DNA of 21,763 nt from JBBDRW01 sp040905265 (GTDB lineage: Bacteria; Bacteroidota; Rhodothermia; Balneolales; Balneolaceae): assembly GCA_040905265.1 (NCBI GenBank), contig JBBDRW010000145.1, forward strand, positions 1-21,763, in the 5' to 3' direction. Position 1 is the stretch's first letter. Each line of letters opens with the position of its first letter. A model generated the notes under the pieces. That model ran no database searches and was not told the origin of the DNA. It saw nothing but the letters and a program-made list of their open reading frames with translations. Below are positions 8,501-15,099 of the stretch, piece after piece. Made by a program: the position numbers and the translations under genes.

Positions 8501-8936
8501 AGGGAATCATATCCCACTCGATTTCAGTGCCCGCAACTTTCCATTTCTTTCCGACGAACCGGCGGCAGGTATCTTTCAAGACAGCATATGCTTCCGGAAG
8601 AATATCCTCCAGAACCCCTTCGATTACATCCAGCCACTCCTGCTTGAGCTGATCCAGTGTATCGGCCAGCTCTCTGCGCTCCTCCAGGGTGATCGACTCG
8701 TCATTGCTGTCCATCTTCTCCTTAATCGCTGCAATCTCTTCATCCAGATCTGCCGTTGCATCCCGAAGCATCTGCCGGAAAGATTCCGTTTTTCCCTTCA
8801 GCTCCTCATCGCTCAACGACTTGATCTCCTCTTCAAAACTCTTGATTTCGTCTACAATGGGCCAGATTCCCTTTAGGTCCCGTGAACTTTTGGTCCCGAA
8901 TATTTTTGTAAGGACGTTGGTAATTTGCTCTAACAT
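5544..8936 (-). CDS. secA: preprotein translocase ATPase SecA
   Basis: 1130 aa, longer than the roughly 900 aa of E. coli SecA but typical of Bacteroidota-type SecA, which carries insertions. It drives post-translational protein export through SecYEG using ATP. Walker A is MKTGEGKT (164-171), DEVD is at 272-275, and YGTNNEFGFDYLRDN (239-253) and AGRGTDIKL are the family signatures. A charged Glu/Lys-rich insertion lies in the middle, around 420-490. The extreme C-terminus has GRND, but the Cys-rich SEC-C zinc motif (CxCxSGx8CH type) that usually follows is replaced by a Lys/Val-rich segment ending EEGWILVEK. The ATG at 8936 gives the normal LEQITNVLTKIFG-type start. Divergent from rpmH. Confidence 0.98.
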   Translation of the reverse strand: MLEQITNVLTKIFGTKSSRDLKGIWPIVDEIKSFEEEIKSLSDEELKGKTESFRQMLRDATADLDEEIAAIKEKMDSNDESITLEERRELADTLDQLKQEWLDVIEGVLEDILPEAYAVLKDTCRRFVGKKWKVAGTEIEWDMIPYDVQLVGAIAMHQGKIAEMKTGEGKTLAAIFPAYLNGLVGRGVHVVTVNNYLAKRDAEWNEPIFNFHGLTVDCVDHYDPNSEARRKAYRADITYGTNNEFGFDYLRDNMVIESEQLVQRDHHFSIIDEVDSILIDEARTPLIISGPVPQGSDSQKYEEMMPRVEALVKAQKKMVSELVAEADKHIEEGNEEEAGLALFRAYRGFPKNSRFRKMMQDPKRQKLMQQTEKIYLADNAKNMPFVDEYLFYAVDMKMKSIEMTEKGREFLTHKDEDPDMFVIPDLGVETSEIEEEVERLEKERIDEIRSKDEFSDDYKEKKTEEIRDEVKKEREQKFSEIHRLFAERSDRIHTINQLLKAYTLFEKEEEYIVQEGKVQIVDEHTGRVLSGRRYSDGLHQAIEAKEKVKVEAATQTYATVTLQNYFRMYHKLAGMTGTAATEEGEFNEIYSLDVVIIPTNEPIIRDDKDDLIFRSKREKYNASIEKIREYHEKRQPVLVGTTSVDVSETLSRMLKRANIQHNVLNAKQHASESEIVANAGKPGAVTVATNMAGRGTDIKLTPEVIELGGLAILGTERHESRRIDLQLRGRAGRQGDPGETQFFVSLEDDLMALFGGSERIASIMDRLNFEEGEVIQHPWVSKSLERAQKKVEQNNFSIRKKQLEYDDVLNNQRKVIYSRRKNALRGDQLQNDIFDMLEDLTENLVLTYFPEGQFEELRDEVLRHLAVDIEIDRDEWARMGEDGLIDHVIERAFDVYRNKEKMIAEPLYQVVQQIQASDAEKKPSKIQVIFTDGLRRMRVVVDVERAAKNEGREVARALERTAILSTIDDKWMEHLRELDTIKEGIGLRSFGQKDPLLEYKKEAFEMFKQLLDNINQDAISLIWKSIPEMQADPSRVQQAQKQKSKVDIDKAKTQHADSTNMGFRGAQQPQNGGQQAAAPGQKRQPVTVEDEPGRNDYVKVQNMSTSEVKEVKWKYAKRMIDEEGWILVEK

Positions 8937-9204
8937 GGATTCAACTCTGAATTTGAATGGTTTGCAGTCTGTTAAGTTACGGTTTCACCTCTGCCAGTTC
9001 AAATTTATTAAACTGTCGACAACACGGTTTATTATGGAACAGGGGATTAACAGATTAACTGATTCCCGGCTCTCAGCTCGCAACTCCTGACTTCCGTGTT
9101 CTGTCTTCCGACCTGTAAAAAAGCTTCTCCCTTACGAAAATTCTTTTTACCTTTCTGGTCTATCCAAAAACCGATAGTTTTTAACGCACAAGATATTCAG
9201 GACC
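8937..9204. other. divergent promoter region between secA and rpmH
   Basis: 268 bases between two divergent essential genes. I see no ORF or RNA gene. On the minus strand TAAATTTG (9000-9007) matches the Bacteroidota -7 consensus TAnnTTTG about 64 bases before the secA start, but no properly spaced -33 TTG accompanies it. On the plus strand a 5-bp hairpin CTATC...GATAG followed by TTTTTAAC sits just before rpmH. rpmH can sit near oriC, but I find no DnaA-box cluster here. Confidence 0.4.
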
Positions 9205-9360
9205 ATGAAACGGACGTATCAACCCAGCAAACGACGGCGAACAAACAAGCATGGCTTTCGTAAACGTTCCCAATCCAAGAGCGGACAGGACGTTTTAAGA
9301 CGCCGCCGTGCCAAAGGGCGCCACAAGTTATCAGTGAGCAATGAAAAGGGACCCAAATAG
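9205..9360 (+). CDS. rpmH: 50S ribosomal protein L34
   Basis: 51 aa, translated by hand. It begins MKRTYQPSKRRR and continues through KHGFRKRSQSKSGQDVLRRR and AKGRHKLSV, the unmistakable L34 pattern of a tiny, very basic large-subunit protein. The ATG is at 9205-9207, with AGGA at 9199-9202 only 2 bases before it. The gene overlaps the start of rnpA by 20 bases in a different frame, so the two are surely cotranscribed and perhaps translationally coupled. Confidence 0.97.
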   Translation: MKRTYQPSKRRRTNKHGFRKRSQSKSGQDVLRRRRAKGRHKLSVSNEKGPK

Positions 9361-9793
9361 AGAAACGGGTCCTGCAAGTCCTGACTTCTCTCTGCCAAAA
9401 TCCGGTATACTGCGTGGCAAACGAAACTTTGAACGTCTCTTTGAGCGTGCCACTGTTTTGAAATCACCCTCTCTGCATTTCCGCTACAGGGTGTACAAGG
9501 AGCCGCAGGAAGGGTGCCGGATCGGATTCATCGCAAGCAAACGGCTTGGAAATGCTGTTACCCGCAACCGGGTAAAACGGCTCCTTCGGGAATCCTACAG
9601 AACCCATCAGGCCCACCTGGCCGGCCTTTTTGCCACCCGGCAATTTGGATTTCACGGCGTACTCATCGCCAAATCCCCGGATCTCACATTGCAACGTGTA
9701 AACGAAGAATTGATCCCCCTGCTCGAACGCACCCGGCAACACCTCTCGAGAATCAGCGAAGGAGAGACCCCTCACGCCACCAATAAATCGTAA
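9341..9793 (+). CDS. rnpA: ribonuclease P protein component
   Basis: 150 aa. RnpA is the protein cofactor of the RNase P ribozyme that removes 5' leaders from pre-tRNAs. The family signature is clear: LRGKRNFERLF (24-34), IGFIASKRLGNAV (61-73) and the RNR box TRNRVKRLLRE (74-84). The ATG at 9341 lies inside rpmH, giving a 20-base overlap. The first 20 or so residues precede the conserved domain and are slightly longer than usual, but no better in-frame Met exists. It lies between rpmH and yidC; the small yidD gene often found between rnpA and yidC is absent, as only 12 bases separate them. Confidence 0.96.
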   Translation: MKRDPNRETGPASPDFSLPKSGILRGKRNFERLFERATVLKSPSLHFRYRVYKEPQEGCRIGFIASKRLGNAVTRNRVKRLLRESYRTHQAHLAGLFATRQFGFHGVLIAKSPDLTLQRVNEELIPLLERTRQHLSRISEGETPHATNKS

Positions 9794-9805
9794 CAGGAAG
9801 CTATT

Positions 9806-11629
9806 TTGGACAGAAATACCGTCACAGGGCTTATACTGATCTTTTTTATCATGATGGCCTGGGCCTACTTCACCATGCCGAGCCCGGAAGAACTCCAGCA
9901 GCAACGACAGGAGCAGGCACTGCAGGACAGCCTCGCAGCGATCGAACAGGAGAACAACCAGCTGGCGGCAGATCAGGAACCCGGCCAGGAGCCGGACACA
10001 ACAACCGGGCTCCCTCCGGAACAGGAAGTACAGCCTGAAGCACCAGCCTTGGGGGTATTTCAGCCGGAAGGGGTTAGCGATACCACCTATACGGTCGTTG
10101 AGACCTCCAAATATGAGGCCGTATTCACGAATCTCGGTGCAGGCCCCTCCTTCTACGAGCTGAAAGAGTACAATACCGGCGATCAGACTCCGGTTCAGAT
10201 GATCGGAGACACAACCCGCTCCGCCTACTATCTCGGCTTTCTCTCCAGCCAGAACTACAATATTGAAACCGACCAGATCCTCTTTCGCCAGATCACCGAA
10301 AGAGAAGAGATCCGGCTGAATGGAAATGCAAGCGATCAGCTTCAATATGCACTGGAATTGGCGGATGGCGGCCGGATTCTCTATACCTACACGTTTCACG
10401 CCGAGCGGCACGCTATCGACCTGGACATCCAGATTGAAGGGTTGTCCGACCAAATCATCGGAAATGTGGTTGACTTCGGCTGGAAACCGCGCCTGAACTT
10501 TACCGAAGCGGACCGGATGCAGGACGCTCAGTACTCCTCCGCCTACATCTATGCAGGAGGAGTACTGGAGAACTTTACCGTTACCGGGCCAGGCAGCAAT
10601 GACATGACGGTAAACGGGACCGTCGACTGGGTCTCCACCAAGACCAAATTCTTTACCCAGATCATCAAACCTCTCTCCGGCACCGTCTCTGCCCACATGG
10701 AAGGTGAACTGAATGGTCCGAACGATGACCCCGCCACAATCCATCACTATCAAACCTCCGTTCAATCCTCCATCCCCGATAACGGACACCTCAATTACGA
10801 ACTCTATCTGGGCCCGCTGGACTACTATGAGCTGAGTGAGTTTGACGACCATGCCTTTGATATGGTCGATATCAGCTATGCCTGGATGCGCTGGTTTGCC
10901 GATCCGCTGGTCCGCTGGGTCATCATTCCCTATTTCACATTCGCCAGTGACTACATCGCCAATTTCGGAGTTCTCATTATCCTATTTGGTATTCTGATCA
11001 AGCTGGTTCTCGCCCCGCTGACCAAGAAGAGTTTCGAAAGCATGGCGGCCATGCGTGAGCTGCAGCCGCAGATGAAGGAACTCCAGGAGAAGTACAAGGA
11101 CAATCCGAAAAAGCAGCAGGAAGAGACGATCAAGCTCTACAAAAAGGCGAAGGTGAACCCGCTGGGCGGCTGTCTCCCGATGCTTCTTCAGTTCCCCATT
11201 TTGATTACACTCTGGATGTATTTCCAGAGCTCCATTCTGCTGCGGCACGAACCGTTTCTCTGGGCGGCTGATCTCGCTTCCCCGGATTACATCCTGGATC
11301 TGCCTTTTGCAATTCCTTTCATGGGTGATCAGATTGCAGGTTTTGTCCTGCTCATGACGGCAGCCATGTTTGTACAGACCAAGATATCGGGAGGTATGAG
11401 TTCCGGCTCCGCACCGTCCGGCGCGCCTAATATGAAAGCGTTCACCTATGTGATGCCGGTCATGCTGCTCTTTATCTTCAACAACTTTGCAGCCGGCCTC
11501 AGCCTCTACTACCTGGTGTACAACGTGATGTCGATCGGCCAGCAGTTTCTGATCAACAAGAACATCAATATCGATCTCAACGGAGACGACGAGAAGAAGA
11601 ACAAGCGACGGCCCAAAAAGCGGAAATAG
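9806..11629 (+). CDS. yidC: membrane protein insertase YidC
   Basis: 607 aa. YidC inserts and folds inner-membrane proteins, alone or with SecYEG. It shows the Gram-negative form: an N-terminal TM segment (about 5-22), then a Gln/Glu-rich linker (about 25-80), then a large periplasmic beta domain to about 355. The 60KD_IMP/Oxa1 domain follows, with KKSFESMAAMRELQPQM, NPLGGCLPMLLQFPI and the terminal hydrophobic helices. The tail (about 592-607) is strongly basic, as in ribosome-binding YidC homologs. The start is TTG at 9806, supported by AGGAAG at 9795-9800 and the typical MDRNTVTGLILIF N-terminus. Last gene of the rpmH-rnpA-yidC cluster. Confidence 0.97.
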   Translation: MDRNTVTGLILIFFIMMAWAYFTMPSPEELQQQRQEQALQDSLAAIEQENNQLAADQEPGQEPDTTTGLPPEQEVQPEAPALGVFQPEGVSDTTYTVVETSKYEAVFTNLGAGPSFYELKEYNTGDQTPVQMIGDTTRSAYYLGFLSSQNYNIETDQILFRQITEREEIRLNGNASDQLQYALELADGGRILYTYTFHAERHAIDLDIQIEGLSDQIIGNVVDFGWKPRLNFTEADRMQDAQYSSAYIYAGGVLENFTVTGPGSNDMTVNGTVDWVSTKTKFFTQIIKPLSGTVSAHMEGELNGPNDDPATIHHYQTSVQSSIPDNGHLNYELYLGPLDYYELSEFDDHAFDMVDISYAWMRWFADPLVRWVIIPYFTFASDYIANFGVLIILFGILIKLVLAPLTKKSFESMAAMRELQPQMKELQEKYKDNPKKQQEETIKLYKKAKVNPLGGCLPMLLQFPILITLWMYFQSSILLRHEPFLWAADLASPDYILDLPFAIPFMGDQIAGFVLLMTAAMFVQTKISGGMSSGSAPSGAPNMKAFTYVMPVMLLFIFNNFAAGLSLYYLVYNVMSIGQQFLINKNINIDLNGDDEKKNKRRPKKRK

Positions 11630-11694
11630 CATCTCTCCGCTGTGGCCGGCAGGTCTTCTCTGAACCCTGGCTACCGCACCCGTAAGCCGAATCT

Positions 11695-11981
11695 ATGAGA
11701 TTCACGAACCTGGATGATGCCAACACCTGGCTTGAAGAGCAAAAACAGTTTCGGCCGGGATGGAGAGAGATGATCGGCTGATATCAAAAAAGGTTTGATA
11801 GAAGAATTGAAAGTTCTTACATTTACAATTCTTCTGCAAAAGCGGAAAAACCAGTTTAAACCAAGAGTTTGATGAGCTTGCAAATGACCTGTACCACTAT
11901 CAGCCTGATTCACGCCTGCACAGCCATGTGCTGTTGCTGTCTGTGTACCCAGGGGAGGTAGTGGAACTCACAAGCTCATGA
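11695..11981 (+). pseudogene. decayed small coding region after yidC (family not recognised)
   Basis: Three consecutive open segments in three successive frames read like one former protein of about 95 aa. Frame 1 from ATG 11695 is MRFTNLDDANTWLEEQ... to a TGA at 11779. Frame 2 is ADIKKGLIEELKVLTF... to a TGA at 11870. Frame 3 is FDELANDLYHYQPDSRLHSH... to a TGA at 11979. Each junction would be repaired by removing one base. The third segment has good hydrophobic/charged periodicity. I cannot name a family. Alternatives are unrelated short ORFs or non-coding sequence. Confidence 0.35.
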
Positions 11982-12000
11982 AGTATTGAGTTTTTTGATC

Positions 12001-12038
12001 AACCCGCTGCTTCTCCCAGGTAGTGGGTTTTTTGTTTT
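12001..12038 (+). terminator. intrinsic terminator downstream of yidC
   Basis: AACCCGCTGC (12001-12010) pairs with GTAGTGGGTT (12020-12029) in a 10-bp stem with two G.U wobbles and a 9-base loop. It is followed by a T run (12028-12033) and more Ts to 12038. The preceding strand lacks an A tract, so it works rightward only. It probably ends the rpmH-rnpA-yidC transcript, or the decayed gene, and insulates the reductase gene downstream. The rest of 12039-12164 holds only the leader of that gene. Confidence 0.75.
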
Positions 12039-12164
12039 CAGTAACACAACTTCCCATCTGCCTGTACATCCGGGTTGCTATCATAAAAAACTCTCCGATA
12101 TCCGGAACATTCACGACACACTTTTTTTCATAAAACAATCAGTTGTAACGACACGAGGAAACCA

Positions 12165-14420
12165 ATGAAGAACCGAAGCTGGAAAGAGACTCTTCAGGAC
12201 AAGATGCCCGAACAGTATGCCTATGAGATAGACATTTTCGAAGGGCAGATGGAATTGATGAAGCAGGACAAACTGGATGAAAAAGTATTTGCTGAAACGC
12301 GGCTGAGGCGAGGTGCCTACGGGCAGCGCTACGACAACGGCCAGCGGTACGACGGAATCCAAAACCAGAAGCTGGACTATCCGCAAAAAATTCACAAGGG
12401 AACGGATACCGAATGGGACGCCCCCGGCATGCAGCGGATCAAGATTCCCTATGGAGGGATGACCATTGAACAGATGGAAGCCCTGGCCGAGGTAGCCGAC
12501 GAGTATGCAGACGGTGTACTGCACATCACGACCCGACAAGATATTCAACTTCACTTTGTTCACATTGAGGATACTCCCGACATGATGCGGCGGCTTGCGG
12601 CAACCGGGATTACGACACGTGAAGCATGCGGAAACTCGGTCCGGAATATTACCGGCTGCCCGCTGGCAGGCGTCTGCCGGACGGAGTCCTTCGATGTGAC
12701 CCCCTACTCCGATGCGATGACCCACTTTCTGCTTGGGCACGACGACGTCCAGGACTTCGGACGGAAGTTCAAGATCGCCTTTTCCGGCTGTGAACACGAG
12801 GCATGCGGGCTGGTACGGCTGCACGATCTCGGCCTGATTGCCAAAGTCAAAGAGGTCGGCGGCGAACAGAAACGGGGCTTTGACGTCTATGTCGGCGGAG
12901 GCCTCGGAACCATCCCTCACCAGGCGAAGGTTCTCTATGAATTTCTGCCGGAGGAGGAGATTCTTCCTGTATCTCAGGCGATTTCCAGGGTCTTTGCCCG
13001 TCTCGGCGAGAAGAAGAACCGAAACCGTGCGCGGATTAAATTCCTTGTCGCCAAACTGGGTATCGAGGAGTTCCGCGAGCTGGTGGACGAGGAGCGCAAA
13101 ACCTTGCCGTATGACGAACGATGGACCGCCTACCTGGACGATATCAACAAATTTGAAGAGGAGCCGGTACGAATGCCGGCTTTCCTGAATGGAGAGTACC
13201 GCCCGGACGGATTTGACGAGTGGTTCTCCACCAACATCTATCCACAGCGGCAGGAGGGATACAATGTAGTAACCATCAACCTGCCCCTGGGGGATATTAC
13301 CACAAAGCAGATGTTTCAGCTGGCGGACATCGCCCGCAAATATGTCGGGGACGCTGTCCGGACTACCGTAGAGCAAAACCTCGTTTTGCGATGGGTCTCG
13401 GAAGTGGATCTGCCGGACCTTTACAAGGAACTGAAAGCAGTTGGCCTGGCTGATCCTGGTGCGGGCACTCTGGTTGACATCACCTCCTGCCCAGGCACCG
13501 ATACCTGTAAACTGGGTATCTCCTCCTCCCGCGGGCTCGCCGGGGAACTGACGGAACGGCTGATCGCAAAGAAGGAGAGCCTCCCGCAAGAGGTCCGCGA
13601 CCTGAAAATCAAAATCAGTGGTTGCTTCAACTCCTGCGGCCAGCACCATGTATCCGATATCGGATTTTATGGCAACAGCCGGAAAGTAGGGAATCACCGG
13701 ATGCCCCACTTTCAGGTGGTCCTCGGCGGCCAGTGGGATAACAATGCCGGAAGTTACGGAATGGCCATTGGCGCCGTTCCCTCCAAGGCGGTTCCACAGG
13801 TGCTGGAAGGAATTACCGACCGCTACATGAAGGAGAGGAAGGAAGATGAATCATTCCAGGAGTGGACCGGCAGATTCGGGAAGCGGGAAGCACGCGAACT
13901 GATCCGCCCTTACATGGATACTCCGGACTTCCAGGAAAAACCCGACTACTTTACCGATTGGGCAGACCCCCGTCTCTTTACAATGGATGATATGGGTGTA
14001 GGCGAGTGTGCCGGCGAAATGGTCTCACTCTTCTCGATCGAGATCTCCAAAGCGGAATCGGAAGTGTTTGAAGCACAGGTCTCCCTGGAGGAGAAGGAGT
14101 ACAAGCGAGCATACGATCAGGCCTACAAGTCAATGATCCTTGCCGCCCGGTCTCTGGTACGCACCCAGTTCCTGGATGTCGGGGATGATCCCGATACCAT
14201 CGTCCGGGAGTTCAAAACACGCTTTTTTGACACAAAACTCTTTTTCGACCAGTTCGCAAAGGGGAAATTCGGCCGCTACCTGCTGGACAGGTACGAAGAG
14301 TCTGTTGCAAATCCCGACAAGGATACCGCACACCAGATTGTTGAGGAGGCGCAACTCTTTATCGAGGCGACGCACTCCTGCGAAATGAACATGAGCCAGG
14401 CAGCAGCAGCAGAGGAGTAG
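12165..14420 (+). CDS. siroheme nitrite/sulfite reductase with C-terminal HEPN-like domain
   Basis: 751 aa. Two pseudo-symmetric ferrodoxin-like/siroheme halves are visible, each with a GGGLG or GGQ loop region and an HITTRQDIQLHF or TVEQNLVLRW segment. The catalytic [4Fe-4S]-siroheme ligands of the family are present in the second half: Cys442 and Cys448 (CPGTDTC), Cys487 and Cys491 (CFNSC). The first half also has cysteines at the equivalent places: Cys165/Cys171 (CPLAGVC) and Cys209/Cys214 (CEHEAC). Residues from about 630 form a helical tail with a YKRAYDQAYKSMILAARSLV segment, resembling the HEPN domain fused to Bacteroidota homologs. The reaction would be six-electron reduction of sulfite to sulfide or nitrite to ammonia; which one cannot be decided. 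A strong ribosome-binding site GAGGAA (12155-12160) supports the ATG. The next gene starts 10 bases after the stop. Confidence 0.92.
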   Translation: MKNRSWKETLQDKMPEQYAYEIDIFEGQMELMKQDKLDEKVFAETRLRRGAYGQRYDNGQRYDGIQNQKLDYPQKIHKGTDTEWDAPGMQRIKIPYGGMTIEQMEALAEVADEYADGVLHITTRQDIQLHFVHIEDTPDMMRRLAATGITTREACGNSVRNITGCPLAGVCRTESFDVTPYSDAMTHFLLGHDDVQDFGRKFKIAFSGCEHEACGLVRLHDLGLIAKVKEVGGEQKRGFDVYVGGGLGTIPHQAKVLYEFLPEEEILPVSQAISRVFARLGEKKNRNRARIKFLVAKLGIEEFRELVDEERKTLPYDERWTAYLDDINKFEEEPVRMPAFLNGEYRPDGFDEWFSTNIYPQRQEGYNVVTINLPLGDITTKQMFQLADIARKYVGDAVRTTVEQNLVLRWVSEVDLPDLYKELKAVGLADPGAGTLVDITSCPGTDTCKLGISSSRGLAGELTERLIAKKESLPQEVRDLKIKISGCFNSCGQHHVSDIGFYGNSRKVGNHRMPHFQVVLGGQWDNNAGSYGMAIGAVPSKAVPQVLEGITDRYMKERKEDESFQEWTGRFGKREARELIRPYMDTPDFQEKPDYFTDWADPRLFTMDDMGVGECAGEMVSLFSIEISKAESEVFEAQVSLEEKEYKRAYDQAYKSMILAARSLVRTQFLDVGDDPDTIVREFKTRFFDTKLFFDQFAKGKFGRYLLDRYEESVANPDKDTAHQIVEEAQLFIEATHSCEMNMSQAAAAEE

Positions 14421-14430
14421 TTCTAACAAA

Positions 14431-15063
14431 ATGAATGAACAGCACAAATACGCAATGAGCAGCCCCAAACGACTACAGGTAAAACTGTTTTTTGACGATT
14501 CAGTGAAAACAGAGATCAAATCGTTCATCCCGGTCTTTCACAAGTGGATCCAGAAGCAGGAGACCGGTGACTTGCTGATCGATGTCCACAACTATTCGCA
14601 CATGCATCACGGCCCCGGCATCCTGCTGGTCGCCCACGAAGGCGATTTTGCCATCGACCTGGCAGACGGAAGAATCGGCCTGATCTACCGCAGAAAACGG
14701 GAATTCTCAGGAGCCATCAGAGACCAGCTGACGCTTGCGCTACAACGGGCCGTTAGCGGTGCACTCCGGCTGGAGGATGACAAATCCCTGGAAGAGAACC
14801 CTGTTTTCCTTACCAATGAAGTGGAGATCCGCCTTCTGGACCGGCTCAACTACCCGAACAAAACAGAGGTGTATGAATCGGTAGAACAGGATCTCCGGGA
14901 AACCGTAGAAGAGCTGTTCGGTTCGGGAACTGTCTCGCTGGAGCAGGTTGAAAACGATCCGAGAGACCCCCTGACAGTCCGGGTTCAGATCAGGAAAGCA
15001 CCCACTCTGAAGGAACTTGAAGGGCGAATTCAACTCCCGGAGGAAGCAGTCGCAAAGGGGTAA
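14431..15063 (+). CDS. conserved-looking hypothetical protein linked to the nitrite/sulfite reductase
   Basis: 210 aa from ATG 14431; an ATG at 14455 (MSSPKRLQV) is an equally plausible start, since the first 8 residues look unconserved. There is no signal peptide or TM segment, so it should be cytosolic. It has an N-terminal alpha/beta region with SFIPVFHKWIQ and DVHNYSHMHHGPGILLVAHEG (His-rich, about 52-72), a middle helix (DQLTLALQRAVSGALRLE) and a charged C-terminal half. I do not recognise a named domain. It starts 10 bases after the reductase stop and is surely cotranscribed, so a role in sulfite/nitrite reduction, cofactor handling or redox sensing is likely but only inferred. It converges on the TonB receptor gene with 36 bases between stops. 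Confidence 0.85.
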   Translation: MNEQHKYAMSSPKRLQVKLFFDDSVKTEIKSFIPVFHKWIQKQETGDLLIDVHNYSHMHHGPGILLVAHEGDFAIDLADGRIGLIYRRKREFSGAIRDQLTLALQRAVSGALRLEDDKSLEENPVFLTNEVEIRLLDRLNYPNKTEVYESVEQDLRETVEELFGSGTVSLEQVENDPRDPLTVRVQIRKAPTLKELEGRIQLPEEAVAKG

Positions 15064-15099
15064 ACAGGCTCTGCTTCTATACGCCCCCCGCTCCCTACA

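Noticed and set aside
6531..8876. 781-aa open frame on the plus strand
   Set aside because: It is wholly antisense to secA, with no family resemblance; the secA frame has all SecA motifs. A high-GC antisense shadow.
8937..9204. Replication origin next to rpmH
   Set aside because: rpmH can be near oriC, but no cluster of DnaA boxes and no dnaA or dnaN gene is visible here.
9464..10852. 462-aa open frame on the minus strand
   Set aside because: Antisense to rnpA and yidC, both securely identified.
12111..13709. 532-aa open frame on the minus strand
   Set aside because: Antisense to the nitrite/sulfite reductase, which has clear cofactor motifs; no recognisable domain in the antisense frame.
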